NCBI RefSeq assembly: GCF_036898465.1
Contig: NZ_JARUMJ010000001.1
Span: forward strand, 8,804,001-8,868,000
Reading direction: 5' to 3'
Source of the DNA: Streptomyces sp. B21-105
GTDB lineage: Bacteria > Actinomycetota > Actinomycetes > Streptomycetales > Streptomycetaceae
Length of the DNA: 64,000 nt
Part shown: one piece after another, positions 51,386 to 59,315 of the stretch
Layout of the letters: each line of letters starts with the position of its first letter
How positions within the stretch are numbered: the first letter of the stretch is position 1
Position numbers and translations under genes: made by a program
The notes under the pieces: model-generated
The model's input: only the letters and a program-made list of their open reading frames with translations
Database searches by the model: none
Told to the model about the DNA's origin: nothing

Positions 51386-51820
51386 ATGTTGATGCGCACC
51401 GACCCGTTCCGCGAGCTCGACCGACTCACCCAGCAGCTCCTGAACACCACGGGCACGTGGTCGCGGCCGTCGGCGATGCCGATGGACGCCTACCGTGAGG
51501 GCGAGGAGTACGTGATCGCCCTCGACCTGCCCGGTGTCTCCCCGGACGCGATCGACATCGACGTCGAGCGGAACATGCTGACCGTCAAGGCCGAGCGGCG
51601 GCCCGTCGCCAAGGCGGACGACGTGCAGATGGAACTCGGCGAGCGGCCTCTGGGCGTGTTCTCCCGTCAGCTCGTACTGGCGGACACCCTCGACACCGAG
51701 CGCATCGAGGCGGACTACGACGCGGGTGTGCTGACCCTGCGCATCCCCATCGCCGAGCGCGCCAAGCCCCGCAAGGTCGCCATCGGCAGCGGCTCCTCGC
51801 GCCGGCAGATCAGCGGCTGA
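51386..51820 (+). CDS. hsp20: Hsp20/alpha-crystallin small heat-shock protein
   Basis: A 144-aa protein. The alpha-crystallin domain spans about 35-130: [56 protein letters not shown] and [20 protein letters not shown], with the conserved GVLTLxxP. It holds unfolding proteins as an oligomer. It is controlled by the divergent HSP18 regulator. Confidence 0.93.
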   Translation: MLMRTDPFRELDRLTQQLLNTTGTWSRPSAMPMDAYREGEEYVIALDLPGVSPDAIDIDVERNMLTVKAERRPVAKADDVQMELGERPLGVFSRQLVLADTLDTERIEADYDAGVLTLRIPIAERAKPRKVAIGSGSSRRQISG

Positions 51821-52063
51821 GTCCGCTTCGACAGCGCCGGAGGCAGGCAAGCCCTCCGCGGCCGTCGCGCCCCGCACGGCGGCCGCGGGCCGCGTCCCCC
51901 CTCGCGTTCCCGGTGGGTGTCGCGCGAACCCTCGCAGTGTCGCCGCACCTTCCTCCGGCCGGACGGCGCCGGTGGCCGGCGGGTGAGACCCCCGGCCACC
52001 GTCCCACCATTCACCACAGACGAGACACGATCACCACAGACGAGAAGGGCAACCGCTTCACCG

Positions 52064-52498
52064 ATGATCTCCGTGCAGGAGCCGCGCCGGCCCGCCGTGG
52101 GCACGACGTTCGAGCAGATGCTGGAAAGAGTGCGGTACGAAGGCGCGTATCCGACCCGCGCCCAGGCCGAGGAGTCCGTGCGTGCCGTGCTGGCCGCTCT
52201 CGGCCGTCAACTCGACGGCGACGAGCGCGTGGAGCTCGCGGCCAGGCTGCCGTACGAGGCCGCCGTCACCATCGCCTCCGAGATCCCCGCCACCGAACGC
52301 CTCACCGGCTGGGGCTTCGTGAAGGACCTGGCGTCCCGCACCGGCGGGACGGCGGCCACCACCCGCTGGGACACCGGCACCGTCCTGCGGGTCGTGGCCC
52401 AGCTCGCCGGCGAGGATCTGCTCAGCCGTGTTCTCGCCCGACTCCCCTCCGGATACGCCCTGTTGTTCGGCCGCGCCGAACTCACCCAGGCAGCCTGA
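52064..52498 (+). CDS. DUF2267 domain protein
   Basis: A 144-aa protein: FEQMLERVRYEGAYPTRAQA then EESVRAVLAALGRQLDGDER and ERVELAARLPYEAAVTIASE are the DUF2267 repeats, found near Hsp20 and stress genes. The function is not defined. The ATG at 52064 is chosen, with GTG 52072 possible; neither has a perfect ribosome binding site. It follows hsp20 on the same strand after 243 bp. Confidence 0.85.
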   Translation: MISVQEPRRPAVGTTFEQMLERVRYEGAYPTRAQAEESVRAVLAALGRQLDGDERVELAARLPYEAAVTIASEIPATERLTGWGFVKDLASRTGGTAATTRWDTGTVLRVVAQLAGEDLLSRVLARLPSGYALLFGRAELTQAA

Positions 52499-52748
52499 AC
52501 CGGCGACCGTCACGTCGTGGGCGCGCCTCAGCACGCGCAGCGGGCGTTCAGTTCGGCGCGCCGTGCTCGGAACGGGCCCGCGGCGGCGGCGATCCGCCGG
52601 CCGACCGGTGAGGTGCGCAGGTGAGGGACGGCTCTCCCCGAGCGACGGGTGTCGCTCGGACTCGGGGGTACGCGCTGCACGCCGCGTCCCGAGCCGGTCC
52701 GGGCAGTGCGGCTTTCGTCTCCCATGAGCGCCGGCCAGGTGACCAGCG

Positions 52749-53063
52749 ATGACCAGTACGCAGGAACGGCCCGAGTCCACCGTCCCCCGCGCCGGCCTTC
52801 CGGCACGGGGGACCGCGCAGGAGCGCGCCGCACGCATACGCCGCCGACTGGAGCGGCTGATCGGCATCGCGGCGACCGAGGGCAACGCTCTCACCGCTCT
52901 GCGCAACGGGGACGAGATCTTCCCGTTCACGGGCACCCTCGACAGTCACTTCGACGACGACGTGCGGGCCGCCGCGCTGATCCGCGAGGGGCGGTGGAAG
53001 CGGCGCTCCGTGCTGCAGAGGGCCCGGGAGACCGCCGTGGTCCCCGTCCGCCGCTTCCTGTGA
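52749..53063 (+). pseudogene. Cardiolipin synthase/phospholipase D, internally deleted
   Basis: A 104-aa frame. Its front, RIRRRLERLIGIAATEGNAL then TALRNGDEIFP, matches the start of a phospholipase D-type cardiolipin synthase, and its end, LDSHFDDDVRAAALI then GRWKRRSVLQRARE and VPVRRFL, matches that family's C-terminus. The roughly 350 residues between, with both HxK(x)4D catalytic sites, are missing. The joint falls after NGDEIFP. The frame is still open, so a stub could be made but cannot be an enzyme. Confidence 0.6.
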
Positions 53064-53202
53064 CTCCGGCGCGGCGCCTCCTCGACCGAGCGGGCGTCCA
53101 CCCCCCACATTTTTCCGGTGGACGCAGGCATGGACGCAGAATAATGGGGTAAGCGCGGGACGGCGCCGGCTGCGTCCGTCCGGCGCGGCGGGCACTGCGG
53201 GT

Positions 53203-53226
53203 GGTTTCGACGATGGTTTCGACGAT
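53203..53226 (+). repeat. 12-bp tandem duplication before the sigma factor gene
   Basis: GGTTTCGACGAT at 53203-53214 and again at 53215-53226, just before the GGGAGGG and ATG 53243. It lies in the leader of the sigma-factor gene and could duplicate a promoter or leader element. Confidence 0.7.
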
Positions 53227-53242
53227 GCGGGAGGGACAGGTC

Positions 53243-54088
53243 ATGACGCTCAGGAGCGCGACGGCAACGGACAGGCGGGCGCACGAGCTGCCGGAGATCG
53301 CAGACCCTTCCAAGGTCGCGCCGAGGGACGCGCGGAAGTTGTCGAAGCTGTTCTTCGACCAGCTGGCGGTGCTGGAGGAGGGTTCGCCGGAGTACCAGTA
53401 CGCGCGGAACACGCTGATCGAGATGAACATGTCGTTGGTGCGGTTCGCGGCCGGCCGGTTCCGCAGTCGGGGGCCGGAGGAGATGGAGGACATCGTCCAG
53501 GTCGGCATGATCGGTCTGATCAAGGCGATCGACCGGTTCGAGCTGACGCGTGAGGTGGAGTTCACGTCGTTCGCGGTGCCGTACATCGTGGGGGAGATCA
53601 AGCGGTTCTTCCGGGACACCACGTGGGCCGTCCATGTGCCCCGCCGGCTGCAGGAAGCCCGTGTCCAGCTCGCCCGCGCCACGGAGGAACTGCGCAGCCG
53701 CCTCGGCCGTACGCCCACCACCAAGGAGCTCGCCGAGCTGATGAGCCTGCCGGAGGACGAGGTGCGCGAGGCACGCCTCGCCTCCAACGGCTACCACTCC
53801 TCCTCCCTGGACGCCGCCGTCAGCGGCAGCGAGGACGGCGAAACGGCGCTGCAGGACTTCATCGGCGCCGAGGACCAGGCGCTGGAGCTGGTCGAGGACT
53901 TCCACACCCTGACCCCGCTGATCGCCGGACTCGACGAGCGGGACCGGCAGATCATCCACATGCGGTTCGTGGAGGAGCTGACCCAGGCCGAGATCGGTGA
54001 CCGTCTCGGCGTCTCGCAGATGCACGTCTCCCGGCTGCTGTCGCGCACCCTCGCCCGACTGCGGGAAGGCATGCTCACCGAACGCTGA
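53243..54088 (+). CDS. SigB/SigF/SigG-family RNA polymerase sigma factor
   Basis: A 281-aa sigma factor of the stress/sporulation group 3. Region 2 is EEMEDIVQVGMIGLIKAIDR then FTSFAVPYIVGEIKRFFRDT; region 3 has LRSRLGRTPTTKELAELMSL; region 4 is HTLTPLIAGLDERDRQIIHM then EIGDRLGVSQMHVSRLLSRT. ATG 53243 after GGGAGGG is chosen; upstream in-frame GTG/ATG codons exist. These factors are normally held by RsbW-like anti-sigmas and freed by anti-anti-sigmas; one such kinase-like gene follows at 54679. Confidence 0.92.
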   Translation: MTLRSATATDRRAHELPEIADPSKVAPRDARKLSKLFFDQLAVLEEGSPEYQYARNTLIEMNMSLVRFAAGRFRSRGPEEMEDIVQVGMIGLIKAIDRFELTREVEFTSFAVPYIVGEIKRFFRDTTWAVHVPRRLQEARVQLARATEELRSRLGRTPTTKELAELMSLPEDEVREARLASNGYHSSSLDAAVSGSEDGETALQDFIGAEDQALELVEDFHTLTPLIAGLDERDRQIIHMRFVEELTQAEIGDRLGVSQMHVSRLLSRTLARLREGMLTER

Positions 54089-54256
54089 ACCCGCCGGGGA
54101 CCATCGGGAACACCCGGCCGACCACGGAGAACAGCGCGTCAGTGGGTAGACCGATGACGGGCGCCCGCAGCCGCACGTGCGGGACGACCCGCTTGCCGGT
54201 TTCCACGGCGACCGTCGGTCGGGGCCCGGCGGGCGCCGGGCCTCACGCCGAACCGT

Positions 54257-54679
54257 TCACCGCGGAACCGGCTGAGACGGTGGTTGGAAACAGGCGGTGA
54301 CCTTCTTGCCGCGGGGGCAGCGATAGGCCAGCCAGTCGTCGGCGAGGGCATCGACCAGCAGCAGACCGCGCCCTCCCGGGGCCGCGGTGCCGGGGTCGCG
54401 CGGCTCGGGAAGCCGGGGCGAGGAGTCGTGCACGGTCACATGCAGGCACTCCTCGTCCCACGTGAGGATCAGCTGCGCCGCGCTGCGGGCGTGCACATGA
54501 GCGTTGGTGACCAGTTCGGACACGGCCAGCACCACGGAATGCACCAGGTCGGGCGCGGTCCTCGACCAGGCCAGCGTCTCCAGGTGCGCTCGCGTCCAGT
54601 CCCGGGCGGCCTTCGCCCCGCTGTTCAGCGGCAGCGAACGCGCCCACCCCACAGCCCTCAGCGATGAGTCCTTCGCCAC
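54257..54679 (-). CDS. RsbW-like ATP-binding protein (anti-sigma/HATPase_c)
   Basis: A 140-aa GHKL ATPase. The N box VSELVTNAHVHARSAAQLIL near residue 60 and the G box APGGRGLLLVDALADDWLAY near 108 mark the histidine-kinase-like fold of RsbW/SpoIIAB-type proteins, which phosphorylate anti-anti-sigma factors and bind sigma factors. GTG 54679 follows GAGGAGAG. It converges on the sigma factor gene, 168 bp apart; partnership is likely but not proven. Confidence 0.88.
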   Translation of the reverse strand: MAKDSSLRAVGWARSLPLNSGAKAARDWTRAHLETLAWSRTAPDLVHSVVLAVSELVTNAHVHARSAAQLILTWDEECLHVTVHDSSPRLPEPRDPGTAAPGGRGLLLVDALADDWLAYRCPRGKKVTACFQPPSQPVPR

Positions 54680-54796
54680 TGTCTCTCCTCGCGCCAACCG
54701 AACCAGCCGTCGTCGATGTCCCGTCTGCCCGCAAACACCGGGCTCAAGGCCGCCCCAGGGGGATACGCCGCACCGCGAGAGAGCGCGTCACGCGGC

Positions 54797-55723
54797 TCAG
54801 GAGGCAGGGCGGGGGACGTCGATCGAGCGGTTCTCCTCCACGACGCGGTAACCGGCGCTCGTGTACAGATTCATGGCCACCTCGTTGCCGCCCCACACGG
54901 TGAACATCAGCGCGTCGTCCCCGGCCGCGAGAGCCGTCTGCTCGCCGGCCGCCATCGCGGCCCGCCCGTACCCCTTGCCGCGGTGCCGCTCGTGGACGTG
55001 CAGCGAGTAGCCGTAGGTGACGCCCGGGAGATGCCCGTGCTTCAACCAGCCGGTGCCGATCGGCTCGCCGGCCGCCTCGAGCACCAGGAACGCGCTGTCG
55101 GGAGTCGCCAGACCTTCCGGAACCAGCTCGGCGAAGTCCCGGTCCGACTTGAGGACGGCCTCCTCGGGGCTCAGGGCTCCCGCCCGGACGATGTCAAAGA
55201 CATAGGCGGCCTTCTCCGAGGCGAGCCACCCGGGATACTCGGCCCCGGTCATCGGCCGGGCGGTGACGCCGTCCAGCGGTGCCGCCGGGGAGTCGACGCG
55301 CCGCGCCCTGAGCTGGCCCCGGACACGGTAATCGTCGAACAGCTCGCCGGCGGGCTCGGCGAGCCGCACCGCCACCCTGCTCGCACCGCGCCTCGCGCAC
55401 CACTCCTCGGCCCAGTCGCGGGCGGCCCGCTCGTGATCCCGGCCGGCGTGGGGGACGTCCACGTGGAGGTCGCCGATACGGCCCGTCAGCGTGCCGTCGG
55501 CGTCGGTGTCGGCATCGGTCACGCCCACCGCGACATACCCCACACGTGCCCCGGCGTCCGAGATCTCGGCGACGGTCCAGTCACCGGCATCGGTGCGTGC
55601 GGCCTCCAGCATGCTCTCCGCCGCGGCCGCTCCGAGTCCGGCCGCGGTGTAGGAGGCGCGTCGCCGCCGCTCGAAGTCGTTCCACCATCGGGTGCTGTCG
55701 TCCAGGACGGAGAATTCGATCAC
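54797..55723 (-). CDS. GNAT family acetyltransferase (double-length)
   Basis: A 308-aa protein. The C-terminal half is a full GNAT domain: YSLHVHERHRGKGYGRAAMA (R-G-K-G-Y-G acetyl-CoA loop) near residue 240 and VAMNLYTSAGYRVVEENRSI near 290. The N-terminal half appears to be a second, degenerate GNAT fold (GRIGDLHVDVPHAGRDHE), a common arrangement in this family. The substrate is unknown. Confidence 0.85.
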   Translation of the reverse strand: MIEFSVLDDSTRWWNDFERRRRASYTAAGLGAAAAESMLEAARTDAGDWTVAEISDAGARVGYVAVGVTDADTDADGTLTGRIGDLHVDVPHAGRDHERAARDWAEEWCARRGASRVAVRLAEPAGELFDDYRVRGQLRARRVDSPAAPLDGVTARPMTGAEYPGWLASEKAAYVFDIVRAGALSPEEAVLKSDRDFAELVPEGLATPDSAFLVLEAAGEPIGTGWLKHGHLPGVTYGYSLHVHERHRGKGYGRAAMAAGEQTALAAGDDALMFTVWGGNEVAMNLYTSAGYRVVEENRSIDVPRPAS

Positions 55724-55817
55724 ACGGTCACCCTAACTGAGGGGACCCGGTGGGGAGTTGCCCGGTTCCGGGCCCACGTCTCCCGGACCCCGCCGCGACC
55801 CGCGCGGCGAGGGGGCC

Positions 55818-57539
55818 TCAACTCCGGGGCGGGGTCCGCAGGGCGAGGAGGGCGACGTCGTCGTCGTTGGCGGCGGGGCGGACCCGGCGCAGCAGCAGGT
55901 CGGTGAAGGAAGCCAGCGGGCGGTGGGCGAGGGCGGCGGCGTGCCGGCGCAGCCGGTGCAGACCCTCGTCGAGGGTGTGGCCGGGTTCCTCGATCAGGCC
56001 GTCGGTGTAAAGGAGCAGGGTGGAGCCGGGCGGCAACAGGACGGTGGCGTCGGCACGGGGTCTGCGGGCGCCGGTGCCCAGGAGGATGCCGTGTCCTCCC
56101 GTGAGGTACTCGGCCAGGCCGTCGTGACTGATCAACAGGGGCGGTGGGTGGCCGGCGTTGGTCCAGGACAGCCGCCAGTGACCGTCGTCGGCCGCTTCGA
56201 CCCGGGCGAGGATCAAGGTGGCCATGGCGACGTCGGTGATGTGCATGACCGCCTCGTCGAGCCGGGCCACGATCTGGCTGGGAGGCTCGTGCAGAGCCCA
56301 TGCGTAGGCCCGGAGCATGTTGCGCACCTGCGCCATGCCGGCCGCCGCCTCCAGGTCGTGACCGACGACGTCGCCGACGGCCAGCGCGGTGGCGCCGTCG
56401 GACAGGGAGAAGGCGTCGTACCAGTCGCCGCCCACCTGCGAGGCGTCGGGCGCGGGCAGGTAGCGGACCGTCATCTGCAGGCCGGGCACGCGCGGCATCT
56501 GGGGCAGCAGATGGTTCTGCATGGTCTCGGCGACCTTGCGCTGACGCTGGTAGAGGCGCGCGTTGTCCAGGGCGAGGCCGGCGCGGCGGGCGATGTCCTC
56601 GAGCAGCGGAAGGTCGGTGGTGTGGAACTCCCCCGGCTGCTTGGCGCGGCCCAGGGTCAGCGCCCCGAGGACCGCGCGTGTGCTGCGGATGGGCGCGATG
56701 GCCGCGGAGTGGACGCCGGTGGCCTCGAACAGACGGCGCTGCTCGACCGCGATGCCGGAATCCGGGGGCCCCTGGTAGGTCTGCGGGCCGGCCAGGGTCG
56801 AGGCGACCCCGCGCAGCGCCCGGGACAGGGGCATCGGCGACTCCTCGGGGATCGGCGGCATCGGTCCCTGAAGTTCGTCGTGGCGCACCAGGTCGCCGCC
56901 GTCCGCCTCGACGACGACGGTGCGCCACACCTCGTCGCGCTCGGTGATGAGGTCGACGATGGCCCAGTCCGCCAGACGCGGCACCACCAGGGTCACCAGC
57001 CGGCGCAGTGCCTCTTCGACATCGAGGGTGGACGTCAGCTGCGTCGTCGTCGCGGCCAGCAGCGCGAGGCGTTCGAGCTCCGGCAGCAGCGTGGGAGCCG
57101 GCTCGGGCCGGGCGTCGGCCTCCGCCGGACGAGGGGCGTGGAAGAGGACGAGCGTGGTGTTCTCGTGGCCTGCGAGATCGAACGGGGTGATCAGCCACGA
57201 GATGGCCAGCAGGGAGCCGTCCCCGCGTGCGAAGTAGTCCTCCGGGGCCTGCTCGGTGCGACCGGCGTGGAACGCCTGCCGCATGTTGCACTGGCTTCTC
57301 GGCAGAGGCTGGCCATGGGCGTCCCGGTGCAGCAGGTCGTGCGCGTCCTGGCCGAGCAGATCCGCGGCGGGCCGGTCCAGCAGCTGCTCGGCGAGAGCGT
57401 TGACGGCGAGGATGCGTCCCTGCTCGTCCACGAGGTAAGCCCCGGTCCCGATGGCCTCGAGTCCCTCGGCCGGCGCGGTGACGGGTGCCGCCGGGAACCC
57501 CATCCGGTGGCTCTCCTCGTGCTCCGGTCCTGCTGCCAT
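55818..57539 (-). CDS. PAS-GAF-PP2C (SpoIIE) phosphatase
   Basis: A 573-aa protein with a PAS domain (GTGAYLVDEQGRILAVNALA) at about 30-125, a GAF domain at about 165-325 (HSAAIAPIRSTRAVLGALTL), and a PP2C domain with VGGDWYDAFSLSDGATALAV, VGDVVGHDLEAAAGMA, TNAGHPPPLLI, TLLLYTDGLIEEPG and NDDDVALLAL. Metal ligands are complete. It probably dephosphorylates an anti-anti-sigma factor that competes with the nearby RsbW-like protein. It resembles the phosphatase at 32088 but lacks its first PAS. Confidence 0.9.
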   Translation of the reverse strand: MAAGPEHEESHRMGFPAAPVTAPAEGLEAIGTGAYLVDEQGRILAVNALAEQLLDRPAADLLGQDAHDLLHRDAHGQPLPRSQCNMRQAFHAGRTEQAPEDYFARGDGSLLAISWLITPFDLAGHENTTLVLFHAPRPAEADARPEPAPTLLPELERLALLAATTTQLTSTLDVEEALRRLVTLVVPRLADWAIVDLITERDEVWRTVVVEADGGDLVRHDELQGPMPPIPEESPMPLSRALRGVASTLAGPQTYQGPPDSGIAVEQRRLFEATGVHSAAIAPIRSTRAVLGALTLGRAKQPGEFHTTDLPLLEDIARRAGLALDNARLYQRQRKVAETMQNHLLPQMPRVPGLQMTVRYLPAPDASQVGGDWYDAFSLSDGATALAVGDVVGHDLEAAAGMAQVRNMLRAYAWALHEPPSQIVARLDEAVMHITDVAMATLILARVEAADDGHWRLSWTNAGHPPPLLISHDGLAEYLTGGHGILLGTGARRPRADATVLLPPGSTLLLYTDGLIEEPGHTLDEGLHRLRRHAAALAHRPLASFTDLLLRRVRPAANDDDVALLALRTPPRS

Positions 57540-57766
57540 GCCCAGATCTCCTCAGCTCACTTCCGGCACACCCGTTCGACGATATCGGGTTCCCGACTGC
57601 CCCGGCAGCTCGAAACGAAGCCGCCGCGAGGAGCAGCCTGTCCCCGTCGCGCCACGACATGCCACGGGCCCCGGGGACGCGGCGACGGCCCTGAGGCCGC
57701 CGCCGCGCGATCGGTGCATCAAAGGGTCGACGAGGCTCGGCGAGGCTCGGCGGGGGGTGAGGAGGG

Positions 57767-59113
57767 TCAGCGCTTCGTGTAGATGAAGCCCAGCTTGTCG
57801 ATCTCGTTCCCCGCGCGGCCGTGGAACCCGGCGAGCTGCAGGCCGGACGGTGCGGTGCGCGTCACGCAGTCGGACGTGGTCGTCCCGCCGGACAGGCTGC
57901 GGCCGAGGTTGGTGGTGAACTTGGCGGAGAAGACGCGCGTGAGACCGTCCTTGCGGCCCTGGCACAGCTGGGCGGAGGTGACGTACTCGCCGCTGCCCAG
58001 AGTCAGGGTCGAGACCGTGCCGCCGGTGCCGCCGTGGGTGAGGGCCTTGCCGCCCGCGAGGGTCAGGGCGACGCCGTCGACGCGGGTGCCGCTGCGCAGC
58101 GAGAGGCTGACGGGGCTCGCGCCGGCCGGTACGGCGTCGATGTCGTTGTAGTAGTCGCCGTGCGGTCCGCCGAACTGGTCGCTGAGCTGGAAGTCCGGGT
58201 TGCGCGACCAGGAGAAGCCGACGGCGACGGGGTCGTGGTCGGAGAGCATGAGTCCGTCACCGGTGAGGAACTTGGCGTGCTCGTTGTTGTACGACGTGGC
58301 GTCGAGCGAGACCAGTTTGCTGCCGCGGTAGAGGACCTTGTCGACGACCTCGCAGGTGTTGGGCACGGTGGGGCCGGTCTGGTCGCAGACGAGGGCGTCG
58401 CTGCCCTTGGCGGGCGGGGTGCCGCCGCGCACGAGTTTCACCCAGGCGTCGGTGAGTCCGTTGGCGGCGGCGAACTCGGCGATGGTGTCGCCGGCCCGGG
58501 TGTAGCGGGTGTTGGTGTCACCCATGACGACGACGGCGTTCCCGGCGGAGTGGGTCTTGATGAAGGCCGTCAGCTGGGCGAGGTTGTCGGCGCGCGAGGC
58601 GAGGTCGCCGGCGTTGGTGCCGGCGTTGGTGTGCAGGTTGTAGAAGTCGACGTAGACGCCCTCGGCGAGCCGTTCCCGGATGAAGGTGAAGCCCTTGGGG
58701 GTGAGGCAGTCACCGGAGTCGATCTGGCAGGAGTTCCAGCGCACCCGCTCGAAGTCGTCGGCGTCGTAGGGGAGTTTGGAGAGGGTGTTGAGTCCGCTGC
58801 CGATGCCGGCGCCGCCGCTGGTCGGGGTGCGGTAGGCGTGTGCGGTGTCGGCGGCGTAGAGGTAGGAGTGGTAGTTGAAGTCCTCCTCGACGTGCACGAT
58901 GTCGTACGGCGCGATGCGTTGGCCGATGGCTGTGGTGCTGGTGTCGCGGGGTGTGGAGGCGCTGGAGATGATCGCCGGCAGGCCCGCGACGTTGTAGGTG
59001 AGGGCGCTGAAGGAGCCGGAGGCCGGGTCCGCCGCGGCGGCGGGTGTCGCGGTCGCGAGGAATCCGCCGCAGGTGACGGCCGCGGCCGTGAGGCAGGTGA
59101 GGAGACGGCGCAT
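57767..59113 (-). CDS. Secreted EEP-family phosphodiesterase/nuclease with jacalin-like lectin domain
   Basis: A 448-aa exported protein (signal RRLLTCLTAAAVTCGGFLAT, cleavage near AAA-DPA). The catalytic EEP domain (about 30-300) has ALTYNVAGLP, IVHVEEDFNYHSYLY, NLHTNAGTNAG, VVMGDTNTRY and MLSDHDPVAVGFSW, so the Asn, Glu, Asp and His ligands are in place; it resembles secreted sphingomyelinase-type phosphodiesterases. The C-terminal ~140 residues are a jacalin-like beta-prism (GGPHGDYYND, then VDGVALTLAGGKALTHGGTG), suggesting carbohydrate binding. Two Cys pairs are likely disulphides. A palindrome lies upstream at 59152. Confidence 0.87.
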   Translation of the reverse strand: MRRLLTCLTAAAVTCGGFLATATPAAAADPASGSFSALTYNVAGLPAIISSASTPRDTSTTAIGQRIAPYDIVHVEEDFNYHSYLYAADTAHAYRTPTSGGAGIGSGLNTLSKLPYDADDFERVRWNSCQIDSGDCLTPKGFTFIRERLAEGVYVDFYNLHTNAGTNAGDLASRADNLAQLTAFIKTHSAGNAVVVMGDTNTRYTRAGDTIAEFAAANGLTDAWVKLVRGGTPPAKGSDALVCDQTGPTVPNTCEVVDKVLYRGSKLVSLDATSYNNEHAKFLTGDGLMLSDHDPVAVGFSWSRNPDFQLSDQFGGPHGDYYNDIDAVPAGASPVSLSLRSGTRVDGVALTLAGGKALTHGGTGGTVSTLTLGSGEYVTSAQLCQGRKDGLTRVFSAKFTTNLGRSLSGGTTTSDCVTRTAPSGLQLAGFHGRAGNEIDKLGFIYTKR

Positions 59114-59151
59114 GAAGGGGAACTCCTGTGTGTGGGGAGTGGCAGCCGGAA

Positions 59152-59164
59152 CTTACCGCCGGTA
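59152..59164. promoter_or_regulatory. Palindrome upstream of the EEP-lectin gene
   Basis: TTACCG-C-CGGTAA, a perfect 6-bp dyad, lies 39 bp upstream of the start at 59113, in a promoter-like position on the minus strand. It may be an operator; its factor is unknown. Confidence 0.5.
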
Positions 59165-59315
59165 ACCCAATTCTGTCGTCGCCTCTGTCGAGGGAGATCA
59201 AAACTTGACCGCGTGGTCTGGTCCAGGGGACGGCTGCGGCTTCCTGATCTTCCAACAGGGACGGCGGGCTTCCCGCTCGTCGGCGCCTACCGCACGAGAC
59301 CCGGGGCGGGCCCGG

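Noticed and set aside
53100..53242. SigB-type promoter (GTTT-N15-GGGTAA) before the sigma factor gene
   Set aside because: GGGGTAAG occurs near 53146 but no GTTT stands at the right distance, so autoregulation cannot be claimed.
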